Assembly (NCBI RefSeq): GCF_034190915.1 | Contig: NW_026947503.1 | Location: forward strand, 24,076,532 to 24,140,531 | From: Cavia porcellus | Taxonomy: Eukaryota; Chordata; Mammalia; Rodentia; Caviidae | Length of the DNA stretch: 64,000 nucleotides | Direction of reading: 5' to 3' | Shown: positions 45,056 to 56,443 of the stretch, piece by piece | Layout: each line of letters opens with the position of its first letter | How positions within the stretch are numbered: position 1 is the stretch's first letter | Program-made: the position numbers and the translations under genes | Notes under the pieces: model-generated | Database searches by the model: none | What the model was told of the DNA's origin: nothing | What the model saw: only the letters and a program-made list of their open reading frames with translations

Positions 45056-45975
45056 TTAAGTTTATTTATACAATTTAGATACACATAATGATCATATTCA
45101 TCATGGAGAATTTGTACCTGTATATATGATATATTTTGATTCCTCTTTTTTTCTCAATCCCCTTCCCTCCCTTCAACCCTTCATCCTCTCCCTGTTTACA
45201 AAGTTTTGTTTCCATTTTATCTTTTTTCTATTTTAAAGAGATTAAAAGAAAACAAAACAGTAAAAACAACAAAAATGATATAGGATCTCAAACAAGCTGA
45301 TAGGGAATTAACAAGGTCACCATATTACATATTGTTGTCTTTGAAATAGTTACTCAGATTACAAGATGCAGGCATGTAAAACACATCAAGCAGTATAAGC
45401 ACTTATATTTTCCTTCCATGAACTAATAGGAATAGTAGTATAATTATCTTAGCTGTCGTGTGTGTGTATACTTTTCCCTTTCCTTTCTTTTTTTTCCCAT
45501 CCCAGCTTTTCTTTCCCTTTGCACAGTTTCTTTCTCTTTTATAAAATCTATTATAGATTTAGGATCTTATTCACTCTTTCAGTTTTTTACACTAGGGAGA
45601 CAATATGTGTTTATGCATCAGAGTCTGATGTATTTCACTTGTGAGCATGTTTTCTAGTTGCATCCATTTACCTATAAAGGCCACAAATTTATCTTTATAG
45701 CTGAGTAGTACTCTGTTGCATAAAGTATTATCTTTTTTAATCTTTTATTTCCTTTTCCCTTCCCTCTTCTCCCTCCCTAGTTCTTATTCTTTTTGAATCA
45801 TTTCTTTCTATTTAACAATATCTATTTTATATTTTAGTCCTTCTTTACTGTTTCAGTTTCTCACACCAAGGGGACAAAGCGATATTTACACATGTGTGTC
45901 CAATGTATTTCACTTAATAGTATGGTCTCAAGGTACATCCATTTACCTAGAAATGTTTTCGAATTCAATTCTGGT
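45056..45975 (-). mobile_element. Cluster of three to four 5'-truncated L1 3' ends inside L1-B
   Basis: Four adjacent minus-strand pieces. About 45056-45225 is an L1-B-type 3' end. About 45226-45430 is an L1-A-type 3' end ('tattttaaagagattaaaag'). About 45430-45738 holds ORF2 C-terminus plus a purine-tract 3'UTR. About 45739-45975 is similar. L1-B ORF2 resumes at 45976 at the codon where it stopped at 45055, judged against L1-A 14625-14665. Boundaries between pieces are approximate. Confidence 0.65.
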
Positions 45976-46473
45976 AATTCTTATTTACTTAGGAATCTGT
46001 CCATTTATTCTGTGTTTTATACCTTATTAAAGATTTTCAAAATGGATATGGATGATCTGGATATCTTCAGAATCCATTGTAATTTCACCCTTTTCATTCC
46101 TAATTACATAAATTTGAGTCTCCTTTTGTTTTTTATAAAGTTGGCTATCCATTTTATTTAAGTCTTTCAAAGGACCAACTCTTTGGTTCACTGATTCTTT
46201 GTATTGTTTTCTTAGTCTCAATTGCACTAATTTTTGTGCTGATCTTTATAATTTCCTCCTAGAAGCATGCTTTGATTGGACTTGCTCTTTTTTTCTAGAA
46301 GTTCGATGTTCAACATTTGGTTATGTATGTTATGTTTTCCTGATATGAGAATTCACCACTATAAATATCCCTCTTAGGATTGCTTTCATTGCATTCCATA
46401 TTTTTCAGTAAACTTGTATTGGCATTATCATTTAATTTTAGATACCGCTAATTTCTTCTTTGTGTTCATGAAG

Positions 46474-46823
46474 TGTCATGGTTTGTGTCTACATGTTCCC
46501 CATCCCCAAGCCTCAAGCTGTCGTAGGACTTTTTCAGAGGTGGCTAAATCTAGAGTGTGCGATGTTGGGATTAAGGTTGCTGGGACTCGGGGCAGGTGAA
46601 TGCTGGATCAGTCCACAGATTGGCACCGCGCTTATCCTAGTAGACTGGATATAATAAGAGGTACAGAAAGAGGCATGTCTCCTTCTTTTACTCTTCTTGC
46701 TTTTGCTATCTTCTGCTGCCGTGATCTGTTGCCCCTGTCATGAGTAATCCTGCCTTGGGTCTAGTTTTTTGTCTAGTTGACCTATCTATTTATGATGGCG
46801 GGGTAATAAAGTTCCTCATTACA
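46474..46823 (+). repeat. MaLR-type LTR inside L1-B
   Basis: About 350 bp beginning TGTCATGGTTTGTGTCTACA, with 'tagactggatataataagag' and AATAAA at 46806-46811, ending near 'cctcattaca'. L1-B lacks the stretch equivalent to L1-A 15170-15545 at this site, so a deletion accompanied or followed the insertion. Confidence 0.6.
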
Positions 46824-47776
46824 ACCGTTTGTGCTCATTTGATTTTTTCATGTCCACTAATATTTGTTTTATACAGTCGGGTGGTGCAGTGGTACTTGGT
46901 GCATAGGTATTTGTGACTGTTAATCTTTTCTTAGAATTTTCTCTTAACATATATGTGGTGACCCTCTTTATCTCTTTTGATTATTTCTGGTTTGAAGTTC
47001 ACATTGCCTTGCTTTTTTCTGAGTTCCTGTTGCATGGAGAATTGCTTTTCATCCTTTGACTTTCAGTTTATGAATTTCTTTTAGTTAAGTGTATTTTCTA
47101 AATGCAGTGTGTTGTTAGATCTCGTTTCTTGATCCATTCTGCCAGTCTGTTTCTTTTGATTGATGAGCTGAGAACATTTATGTTAATAGTTATAACTGAT
47201 GTATATTGGATTGTCCTTGTCATATTCTTTTCCTGCTGATAGTTCCCTGTTTTTCTTCTCTATTTAATTGCTTGCCCTGCCTGGTAACTTCTTTGTATTG
47301 GTGCTCTTGGAATTGTGGCCTTTCATATTTCTTCCTGGAATAAGTTTCAGAACACTTCATAGATGTGGTTTGGTGGTCATGAATTTCTTCAGTTGTTCTT
47401 TGTCATGAAAATATTTTATTTCTCCATTAATTCTGAAAGACAGTTTTTCAGGATACATCAATCTGGATTGCAAGTTGTTTTCCTTCAGGACTTGAAATGT
47501 TTCACTCCAAGCTCTCCTTGACTTAAGGATTTGTATTGAGAAATATCATGTGATTTTGATGGTCTTTCCTTTATAGATGATTTGTCTCTTTTCTCTAATA
47601 ATTGTTAATATTCTGTTCTTGAGCCAAATTTCTTGGAATCTTAATTATTATATGCCTTGGTATAGATTTATTTTGGTTACGGATAATTGGAGTTCCATGT
47701 GCCTCACTTATCTCTATGTAAAATTCTTCTTCCATACTTGGAAAGTTTTCTGCTATTACTTCTTTGAACAGGTATT

Positions 47777-50599
47777 CTATTTTTTTTATTTTGAAGAGAA
47801 TAAAACCAAATGAGAGCAAATAAAATGGGATCAGCCAAAACAAAAGAATGGACATAGCACATGACTTAAAACCAAAATACAAGGTGATCAACAGTGGTTA
47901 CCATGATGTCTCTTGTTATCTTCAATAGAATTGCCCATATCATCAGGCATAATAAAATTGAACATAACAGTACAGAACAAAATCAATAAAAACAAAACAT
48001 TGGAGACATTATAGGACTTCAAAGGAAGAAAATAGTCAAACCAGAATGGATATCATAGTGAATCTTATTGTCTTTAAGTGGTTGCCTACACACTCAGACT
48101 TGATACTATCAAACAAAACTGATTCGACTAAAATCAGCCAAAACAAGACAGTGATGAAGCAAAACAAAGGCAGGTAAAACCAGTCAAGACAAAACAGTGA
48201 AAGCAATACAGGGCTTCAAATTAAGTTAATAGGAAATTAAAAATGGTTACCATAAAAAAAAAATGGTTACCATAGTATATCCTGCTATCTTTGGAACAGC
48301 TGTCCTCAAATCTAGTACAAGTAGACAAAATGGAACAGTATATAACCAAACTAAACCGAGCGATGAAAACAATATGAGTTTCAAATCATGATACAAGACT
48401 AATAATGTCATCTGCCTTCCCTATTTAGATAATTCCTCCCCTGCCAACTTTCACTTTCCCAGGGTACATTGTACATTTTGGGTTCCACTAACTCCTTTAG
48501 TTTTTAGATTAGGGAGGCAACCCACTATTTAGCTAAGTGCATCTGAACCTTTTTACCCCTGAGCTTGGTCTCAAGTTGTATCCATTTACCTACAAGAGCC
48601 TCAAGGTTTTCCTTCCTTGTAGTTGAGTTCTCCATTGTATAAAAGTGTTATATCTTTCTAACCAATCTGCAGCTGAAGGGCAAGCTACCCCCCACTTTTT
48701 CTGGTTCCCTGTCACATAGAGCATTATTATCTCCTTTTTGACTTTCAGTCCATAAACCCTCTTTCAGGTTAATTATATTTCTTATATAGAGCATCTTGAG
48801 GGACCCTATCTCCTGATCCACTCTGCCTGTGGTTCATTTTATTAGTGTATCAAGGCCATCCATGTTAGTGATTTGGGCCCACCTTCTCTGCCTCATCTCT
48901 GCCCTGCTGTTTTCTGTCATTGTTTGCCTACTTTTCCTCTTCATTCCAATGTCTATCACATTTAGTGAGCCCCCTCTGCCACTGTTCCTGAAGCTATGGT
49001 CTTTTTTTTCATTCTCTAGAATGTCCTTCAGTATTTTTTGTAGGGTTGAATTTGTGGTTGTGAACTTCCCCAGTTCCTCTTTGTCATGGAAGCATCTTGC
49101 TTCTCCATTAATTTTGAGAGATAGTTTTGTATCAATCTGGGTTGAGGTTATTTTCTTTCAGGGCTTGGACTACTTCACTTCAAGCTCTTCTTGATTTGAT
49201 GGTTTGTGTCAAGAAGTCTGCCATGATTTTGATGGCTTTTCCTTTATAGGTGATCTGTTTCTTTTCTCTGACTGCTTTTAACATTCTGTTCTTGTGTTAA
49301 ACTTCTGGGATCTTGATTATTGTATGTCTGGGTGTAGTTCTGTTTTGGTTGTAGCTGGCTGGAGTTCTGTATGCCTCATACATCTGAATATCATTTCCTT
49401 TTCCTATGCTTGGGAAGTTTTCCTTAATTATTTCTGTGGATAGCCTTTGTATTTCATTTGTGTTTACCCTTGCTTCTTCACTCACATTTTTTATTCTTAA
49501 GTTATAGATCCTCTTGTTGTTTTCTAAACTTTGTATTGTTACTTCCTGGCTCCTTGTTAGTTTTAGGAGATCTTTCCTTTCATGATCACATATTGCAAAC
49601 TTGTCTTCAAGATTTGATAGTTTATCTTTAGTTTCTGTCAAGTAATTTTGTCAGCTTTCAATGGAGTTTTTAATTTCCTGGTAATCTCTTTGACTCTGTT
49701 TCACATATTCTAAATTTTTAAAAATGTTTTTCATTGAAGGTTTCCCTCCTTTTTCTATGCACCTCTATTCTTCCATCTGTGTCTTTTTGAGAGGTGCTTA
49801 GCATTTCTTTTATCATTTTTCTTATATCTTCCTTTAATTGTATTAATATTTCTGTTTTAAGTTCTTTTATAGCTTCATGAAGTTGTTTCTTTATGTCAGA
49901 TGCTATTGCTTCAGAAACTGCAGATGTGCAACTCCCAGTCTCTTCTGGGGTTGCCTCTTCTGGGCCAGTACTGCTTGGGTTTGAGGCCAGAGAGTGCCTT
50001 TTATTTCTTCCTCTTGTCATGTTCCTAGTTTCTTCCAGATAAGTGGGTAGTGGGGTCCCTGGCACTTCCTGTATTGGTTATAATTACTCTGAAGCATGCA
50101 GCATCTGACATAATCAGAGTAACTATAGCCAATACAGGAAGTGTCAGCTGAATGAAGCCAGCTACAGTTCTGGTTCCTGGCTTATAATACCCGACTCCAA
50201 AATGGCACCTGGCCAATTGCCCGCTCCTGCTGGAGAATTGAGTCACCTTGAGCTGATGCAGTTCTCTGGTCCACAGCTCCCCTCTGTGACTGAATCTTCC
50301 TGCCAAGGCCAATGGGCTTGCCAACCCCAACCTCACTGTTACCATGCAACTCCAGATTCCAGTGGCACTTTGCATACAGTGGGACCTGCTCTGGTGAAAG
50401 TGCATCTGGCTACCGCCTTGTGTTTAAGCTTTTCTTTTATTTTCATTTCTTTCTTTCTTTTTTTTCACTTTAGTTTCTTCCTGGGTTGAGGGGATCCATT
50501 TCTTTCCTTCTGGTCTCCAGATTATTTTCCAGCATCTGGGCTGTTTCCCTGAGAAGCTTTTTATTTTACTGCTTATTGTTCTGCCATCTTACCAGAATC
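47777..50599 (-). mobile_element. Half-L1 (HAL1-type) element, copy 1, nested in L1-B
   Basis: A 2.8-kb element encoding only an ORF1. In sense order: 5'UTR (50599 to about 50066, beginning 'cagattctggtaagatggca'), ORF1 (about 50065-49030, broken), an ORF2 N-terminal stub (about 48860-48693), an abrupt junction near 48692, the last ~50 codons of ORF2 (about 48690-48540), then the repetitive L1 3'UTR to an A-tail at 47780. Diverged TSD TGAACAGGTATT / TGAATAGGTTTT (47765-47776, 50600-50611; 10/12). HAL1 elements are a known mammalian class of L1-derived non-autonomous retrotransposons, and this copy fits that definition. Confidence 0.85.
49030..50065 (-). pseudogene. HAL1 copy 1 ORF1, broken
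   Basis: N-terminal basic region (ETRNMTRGRNKRHS), acidic linker, coiled coil (SDIKKQLHEAIKELKTEILI), RRM region (RIYNLRIKNVSEEARVNT) and C-terminal ENFPSIGKGNDIQMYEAYRT and RTTPRHTIIKIPEV. Breaks: frameshift at about 49720, TGA for the Trp in SIESWQNY (about 49643), a stop at about 49296, and a further Trp-to-TGA codon at about 49185. The sequence is clearly a different ORF1 lineage from L1-A, with roughly half the residues shared in the C-terminal domain by eye. Confidence 0.85.
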
Positions 50600-50712
50600 T
50601 GAATAGGTTTTTATGTCATTTGTGTGCTTTTTTTCATTGACTCCAGTCAATTTATGTTGTTCTTTGCATCACCTTGCAGCAGTTGAATGTTTTTTCAAAA
50701 TCCCTTGCTATT

Positions 50713-51085
50713 TGTAATGGTTGATACATTGTGTCAATTTGAAAAGTTTAGAAGTTTAACTAAATTACTCAGCAGGGGGCCTCACTCTGTAAACATCCTG
50801 AGTCTTGCAAGAGGAGAGCAGGGAGATGGTGTGAGTGCTACACCCACTCAAGGGTGGGTATACTGCATACAATATAAAGGAGAAAAAAAGACTTGCTCCC
50901 CACATTTTTTGCTCTTTCTGCTTTTGCTGTCTTTTGCTGCCTTGAACTGTTGCCCTGTTCCATGCCACTCTGCTTAAAATCAGCTGATGACAGCCTGAAA
51001 CCTCCAAAAATGTGAGCTAAATAAACCTTTCCTTCCTTAAATTTGGGTGTTGGGTATTTTGTCACAGCAATGAGAAAAGTAAACA
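50713..51085 (+). repeat. Solo LTR (ERVL/MaLR-like) inside L1-B
   Basis: Same family as 25709-26077: starts TGTAATGGTTGATACATTGTG, has AATAAA near 51021, ends 'gaaaagtaaaca'. It splits the L1-B ORF1 sequence between 'cccttgctatt' and 'tttttaaagattttt'. Confidence 0.75.
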
Positions 51086-52341
51086 AGATTCTGTTTTTAA
51101 AGATTTTTTTTCATGTTTGCTGACCACAACCTTGTCCTCTAGGTCTGATATTATTTTCACGTATCACTTTGATTTATCAAACTTAAAATGGAATTTTTGA
51201 TATCCTGGTATTTGGTTGAATCTGTTTTATGGATTCCATTTCTTTCCTATGTTGGGCATTCGTGATTTCCATAATTTTCCTGTGCTTCTTTACTTTTTAA
51301 AATCTATGTGTATTCTAGATTTTCTTAACAAGTCCTTCATTATGGTCATCATCTCTTTTTTTACCTGAGTGATTATTTATCTTCTGATTTCCTCTCTAGC
51401 CTTGATTATAAATTTGTTTTTGTTTCTCTTCTGTTGCTGTCATTCCAGAAATTTCAGGTGGGTGACTTCTGATTTCCTCTGTTGTGTTGGCCCTTTGAGG
51501 ATTTGTCCTGGGTGGGTTGGAAGTCTTAGATTGCATTTTGCTTCTATGTCTTGTAAGTTTCTAATTTTTAAATTTTAATTCATTTTCTGTGCTGTTACTT
51601 ATATTTTTCTTATGTTAAGTAGCTTTGTCACTGGCATTTAGGCTTTCCTAGGAAATATTTGTTCCTCTGAGGTGTGTTCTGGGTGTAGCTGGCTCTTAGT
51701 ATTTTTGTAGCAATGAATCCTATTTTCTTTTCTCCTCTGTCAGTTCTCTCATGGTTCTCATGTGCCTTCCACTCATTTTGGTTCTTCCCTGGGCTGTCAT
51801 TTTCCAGACTCTTGGCACTTTGCCCTGGAGAAGCTGTGTCGGTGGCCCTCTCCACTGCACCATTTTCCTATCCTCCCAAAGCCTTTGAATTTCCCATGTG
51901 TCTGGAGCTGGGAATTTGAATCTTTGAGCTCCTTATTTGCCTTTGTTAATTTATTCACACAGGCAGAAGACTCTAGATTTTCTATGGATGTTTTGGGCTC
52001 ATTATTTTCCTTCACTACTTTGTCCAGAGATACTAAAACCAATCATCCAGCATCATTTTATTTCCCATCCTGGCAAAGATATTCAAAACTTTCATAAATG
52101 GAGTCACTAAATTCCTTACATCTCACAAGTGGTGAATTAGTATAACCCAGTGGACCTACTTATCTTAGTAGCTTAAACAGTTTACATCAATGATTATCAA
52201 CCTTCCCCTGCAGGATTAGGAGAGATGATGCTGTCTCTATGTCTCATCAAATTAGAAAGCTGACTCCAGGAGCCCCTAAAGACATTAGAGAATTTCATCT
52301 TTACAACTGTGTTTTTCTAGAGTCACTCTGGTACCAAAATC

Positions 52342-52801
52342 TGTATCAGTCAGTGTTTACTAGAGAAACAGACAAAATACATGATACACAAATGTATATG
52401 AATTTATGTTTGGCTTACAGTGGCCACCCACAAAGTCAGATGTGGAAAAGTGCGCCAGGCTATCTGTACACTGGAATCAGAAGGTTTCATTTGAAGGTCT
52501 GGATGGAGTGTACCAGTGAGTCCATATCAGGAGATCAGTAAGTCTGTGATGGAAAGCTGAAGAGTCTTCACTGGAAGCTAAAGAGTCTGGGCTGGAAGCT
52601 AAGAAACGATGTCCAAGGTGAAAGTGAAGACTGGAGTTCTTCTTAAGGAACAGAAAGCAGATCCATCTTTCTGCCTTTGTCCTTTGTACCATGCAGGTGA
52701 CAAGCCACCTTGGTGTAGCTCTTGCACACCTTAGGATTTAGGATTACTGAGCCAATTTAATTGAGCTTCTCTTACTCAAGTTGGCACAATCAACCATTAC
52801 A
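52342..52801 (-). repeat. 5' LTR of the nested ERVL/MaLR-type element
   Basis: 460 bp; on the minus strand it starts TGTAATGGTTGATTGTGCC and ends GTAAACACTGACTGATACA. The primer-binding neighbourhood follows at 52341 downward. It contains a small triplication of 'gctgaagagtct/gctaaagagtct' at 52556-52600. Confidence 0.8.
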
Positions 52802-53108
52802 ACTTCTCTGTCAACAATAGAAGAAAGACTAAAAGATGTTTATCGTTAGTATGGTCCAATTTGGGAAAAGAAGAACTCAGGCAAGGAAAAGGTGATAAAT
52901 ATTTTTAAAAAATCACTGTCCTTATACCTTTATTAACTTATTCCCCAAGTCTTGACACTAGGGAACCCCACTAGAAACTTCAGAAACACATGAATGCAAA
53001 CAAAGAATTACTACTCACATGGTACTGGAAAACTCATAAAGTATAAGAAGGCAAGAGTGGTTCTCAAACTATCAAATATCAGAACTACATGTACCTGGGT
53101 GATAGAAC

Positions 53109-53409
53109 TGTGGGGGACCAGTGGCAGCTGAAAAGATAAGAAGTATGAAATATAAATGACCTTTATTTTGAGAATGCGGGGAGAGACACCCCTGAGCCCC
53201 TGGGGTGTGGCATCTCCCACTAGGGTCAGCAATCTCTCCGTGGAACACGTGGAGTGGAGGCATACATGTAGCTTAGGTTGGGGGTGGAGCCTGAGGGGGC
53301 ACTAGGGATGCACAGGTAGCCCATTGGTATTCATTTGGCGCCAGAGGTAAATCCCTAGGGGTGGGGAAGATGGAGCTCCTTGGTTCCACCTGAGGCTTTA
53401 CTGGCTACA
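53109..53409 (-). repeat. ERV LTR, minus orientation
   Basis: 301 bp with TG...CA ends on either strand. On the minus strand AATAAAGG (near 53164) is followed by about 50 bp of U5-like sequence ending 'ggtcccccaca'. It is GC-richer than its surroundings. It is placed as the 3' LTR because retrovirus-like internal sequence lies on its right. Confidence 0.6.
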
Positions 53410-54545
53410 GTGTCCTGTCTGGGCCAAAACTCTTTCATATCCTGTCTTATGATTATTATTATGAAAAGGGGTGAAGATTTCTTTCTTTACTGCTTCCTGC
53501 TGGAAGGGGGTGCTATACTGGGGTGTAGGGGAGTCGACGGGATGACAGTTGATGCCCAGGTAGAAGCTGGTGCCAGGTGTTTTAGCCAGGACAACTTCAC
53601 TGGTGAATGCACGTATGTTAGACTGGAAAAACAAAGAGACAAGATGTTATGAGGAGGCATGGCACTGTCATATTTAAGGACCCAGGTGAGGTAAAAGGAA
53701 AGGTGCTTTTGATTTAGATATGTCATTATATCAGGACCATGTTGAGGTAGAATCATTTCCATGGTAAGGCAGAATTCTGAAAAATAAATGTTAGGAGTGA
53801 AGTTATGAGAGGTGATTACTCCCCCATCTGAAAGGGTAAAAGTTAAAAGGGTAGGTAGGTAAGGCTTGTCTCTAGTATGCATGATGTTGGAGACTTTAGG
53901 AAATACTGTTGAGAGTCCTGCTGTAAAAAGAATAAGAAATTAGAAACCAAATTGAATAACAAAACATGACAGCCTGAGAGTCGTGGCTGTGAGGCCGTGG
54001 TAAGGCAGACATGAGTAGACAAAAAGATGGTCAGATCCAAGGCTGGAAGGGCACTACTTAGCCTGAGTGATGTGAAACTGAGGCAGTCTAGCAACTTTGT
54101 TCAAGGTTGAGGTTGCCAAGAATATCAGGTATGGGTCACTCTAATCTGGTTGTAGTCCTTGGAATAGAAGACAAAATTTATCTGTCAGTCTTGACCAGGG
54201 TTGTCTGAGAAACTGGTGAATAAGAAAGGAAGGAGGTGGTCTTATATCACTGAGGAGAGGTTTACTAGCGATAACAGGTGTAAGCTGTTGAGGCCTCAGT
54301 GTCTGGGTCAGTCTGTACAAACACAGTGTTGGCTTCCTGTGAGGGCTGGAAGTTAGGATGGCTTACCCACTCTCTGGTGGCAAGGACAGTCCAGTAATCC
54401 TGTGGACAGCTACAGTGTCCTGTCTGGGCCAAAACTCTTTTACTGGGAAGCAAATTCTTGGGCTTTCCCCAAAGGACCTCAGTGACAAGGGCCTGGCTGG
54501 AGGGGTCTGGGAAGCTGCCCTTAAAAATCTCAAACAAAGCTGATA
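53410..54545 (-). pseudogene. ERV internal remnant, minus strand, family unresolved
   Basis: About 1.1 kb of non-A/T-rich, ORF-bearing minus-strand sequence next to the LTR. Open segments lie at 54265-54537, 53843-54094, 53487-53882 and 53398-53634, in different frames, so it is broken repeatedly. I do not recognise a specific gag, pol or env motif. A 32-bp direct repeat (53404-53435 and 54409-54440) gives the segments a shared VLAQTGHCS peptide. The ERV origin is inferred from position. Confidence 0.4.
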
Positions 54546-56435
54546 CGTGCAGTCACAAAAAACTATCCTGAAATGGTAAAAGCCACAAATTTTTCAGTGG
54601 ATTCTTTAAATTTTTATGATGAACACTGCCAGACACAAAAGCAGGAAGATGGGTGCAAAAACCTACAGTATATATTGGCCAGCTTCACAAGGTCCACTCT
54701 GCCAATCTTGATGTATCTATCTCTTCATAATTTGTTTTTATCTGAATTATTTTAAAGCCTATCCCTGATATATTATAATCTATAAATACTTCTGGGTTTA
54801 TTTCTAAACAGTCTTTGTCTCCTTCCTGGGAGAAGCTAGGGTGTTTGGGATAAATTAGTAAGGCCTTTGGAACCAAGGAAAATTGGGTCAATTTGATTTC
54901 CACTTTTGACTGTAAATTATTTTTACTTCTGTCTGTTTCTTGCTTCTAGACCTTTGCTAGGTCCATGCCTCCCCCACCCACATTTTGTTTGCCCTTGCCA
55001 CCCCTTCTTGTCAGATTCAGGCACTGCTCACCCTGGGAGACACGTCCCTTCTCCATGGAACCTCCCTCCAGCAGTAGAAACTTTCTGCCTTTGTTGCCTG
55101 TACTTGTGGCTTTCCCCCAGGGCACTGTAAATTCCTTGAGGCTAGTATGGAGTAAGCCACACAGATCAATGTTACAGTCTCTCTTTACCACCTACAGACT
55201 ATGTGGTCTGATCAAGGCCTTTATGTCTCTGAAACTCCCATTCCTCAAATTGAATTTCACTGCCCTTTACAGTGTTTCCCGAAATAGTCCTCTAAAGAGT
55301 TCATATTGAAACAGAAAGTGATTGTGTCCACAAAAGGCATGGAACTAAAATAGCTGGATGTGAATTTACTAGTGGAACAAATATTTTTCAGTGGTAGCAT
55401 AACCACAGTTGTATGTTTCTTGCAAATCATTTAAAAATCTAAGAATGATAAAGCCTATAAGTAAGTAAAGTTATGTTACCTGTCTTTACTGAGATTCACA
55501 GAAAGTATTTACAGCAAATGTAATATAAGGTAGGAAACATGGCTCCACTCCTCAGAATGAATGAAAGATTTATACATTTCAAGGACACCATGAAGGCTCT
55601 GTCATGGCTTGATAAGTGCTTGGTTTTCTTTTTTAACAATAGTTAATTTAATGATGGGTCGTGAAAGCAAATGCATCTTAAAATTGATAAAATTAGGTTT
55701 CTAAAAATAAAAAATAAATGAAATCAGCAAAATGTGATTATTATCTTTGTTCTGAGGCACACGGGTATCCAGTGAGCTCACAAGGGGCAGCACTGAAGGC
55801 CATGCTGCCCAGGAGTGTTGTGTATTAGGGTGCCCAGCCCACCATCCAAGGGCTTGGCCTTCTTCCTTTCCTTTTCCGTTCAAGGCCTTGCTGCTCTTCC
55901 TCCTGCGAGACACTCTTTGGCCCTTGCAGTAACTCACTCTGCCCATTCCAATTTGTTAATTAGGTCTGTCCCTTTCAATTATAGCCGCCTTCCCAAGGAG
56001 TGATGGCTGCGTGTAGGGCCTCACCTGGCCACCTCCTTCTCCAGATCAGACTCAGGCTTTCTTAAGAATGTGAATTTTACTAACTCATCCCACATTCTCT
56101 TGTTAAGGCTTTTCATAGCCCAAGTATAACACATGTGGTTAGTGGGTTGACATCCTTCTAAGAGAGCAACCTCTCTGAACCTCTTCAATAAGAAGCCTAT
56201 GGTTTGGGGTAAACTGCTTATATCTAGCACTTAAATAACTATGCATTCAAAGACAAGAACAATAGTTGTCTGACATGTCTGAGTATGGAGCTGTCTAGTT
56301 AAATAGACTCTGATTTTGGGATTAAATATCAGCTATACCACAAACAGGAAAAACAAAACACATACCTGCACACACAACTGTACAGAATGCTTTGTTCTGA
56401 GCACAACATGGCAGGATGTTACAATTCTTTGATCT
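54546..56435. other. Intergenic stretch
   Basis: No gene recognised. 55085-55150 has a weak L2-like 'gtaaattccttgaggctag' block. The + ORF 54965-55309 (114 codons) has no domain. Confidence 0.45.
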
Positions 56436-56443
56436 AAACATTG

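Larger units (their letters stand above)
42585..52135 (-). mobile_element. L1-B: older LINE-1, minus strand, split by at least five insertions
   Basis: Its pieces align in order with L1-A: 3'UTR with purine-rich tract (42585-42960), ORF2 (42960-47300 with gaps), ORF1 C-terminal part (47300-47776), ORF1 N-terminal part (50612-50712 and 51086-51500), long 5'UTR to about 52135. Interruptions: ID SINE 43271-43400; L1 3'-end cluster about 45056-45975; LTR 46474-46823 (with loss of about 370 bp of L1); half-L1 47777-50599; LTR 50713-51085. The FADD motif is readable at 44768-44779, but about 0.5 kb of the adjacent RT domain (equivalent to L1-A 13905-14390) is deleted. Edges are approximate and no TSD was found. 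Confidence 0.8.
41478..52801 (-). mobile_element. ERVL/MaLR-type provirus-like insertion, hosting a nested L1
   Basis: Two related LTRs in the same minus orientation, 5' LTR 52342-52801 and 3' LTR 41478-41904, bound an 11.3-kb unit. Just inside the 5' LTR (52320-52341, read minus) is GATTTTGGTACCAGAGTGAC, a primer-binding neighbourhood of the ERVL/MaLR kind. The unit is flanked by the same 5-mer, ACTTC, at 41473-41477 and 52802-52806, the TSD length expected for this class. Remaining internal sequence is 41905 to about 42584 and about 52140-52319. Everything between is L1-B and its own insertions. No retroviral coding region is recognisable. Confidence 0.8.

Noticed and set aside
53487..53882. 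Assignment of this ORF to a named retroviral gene
   Set aside because: I could not see a diagnostic gag, pol or env motif, so only 'ERV remnant' is claimed.
54965..55309. 114-codon + ORF
   Set aside because: Proline/leucine-rich chance frame with an overlapping ORF on the other strand, and nothing to support coding.
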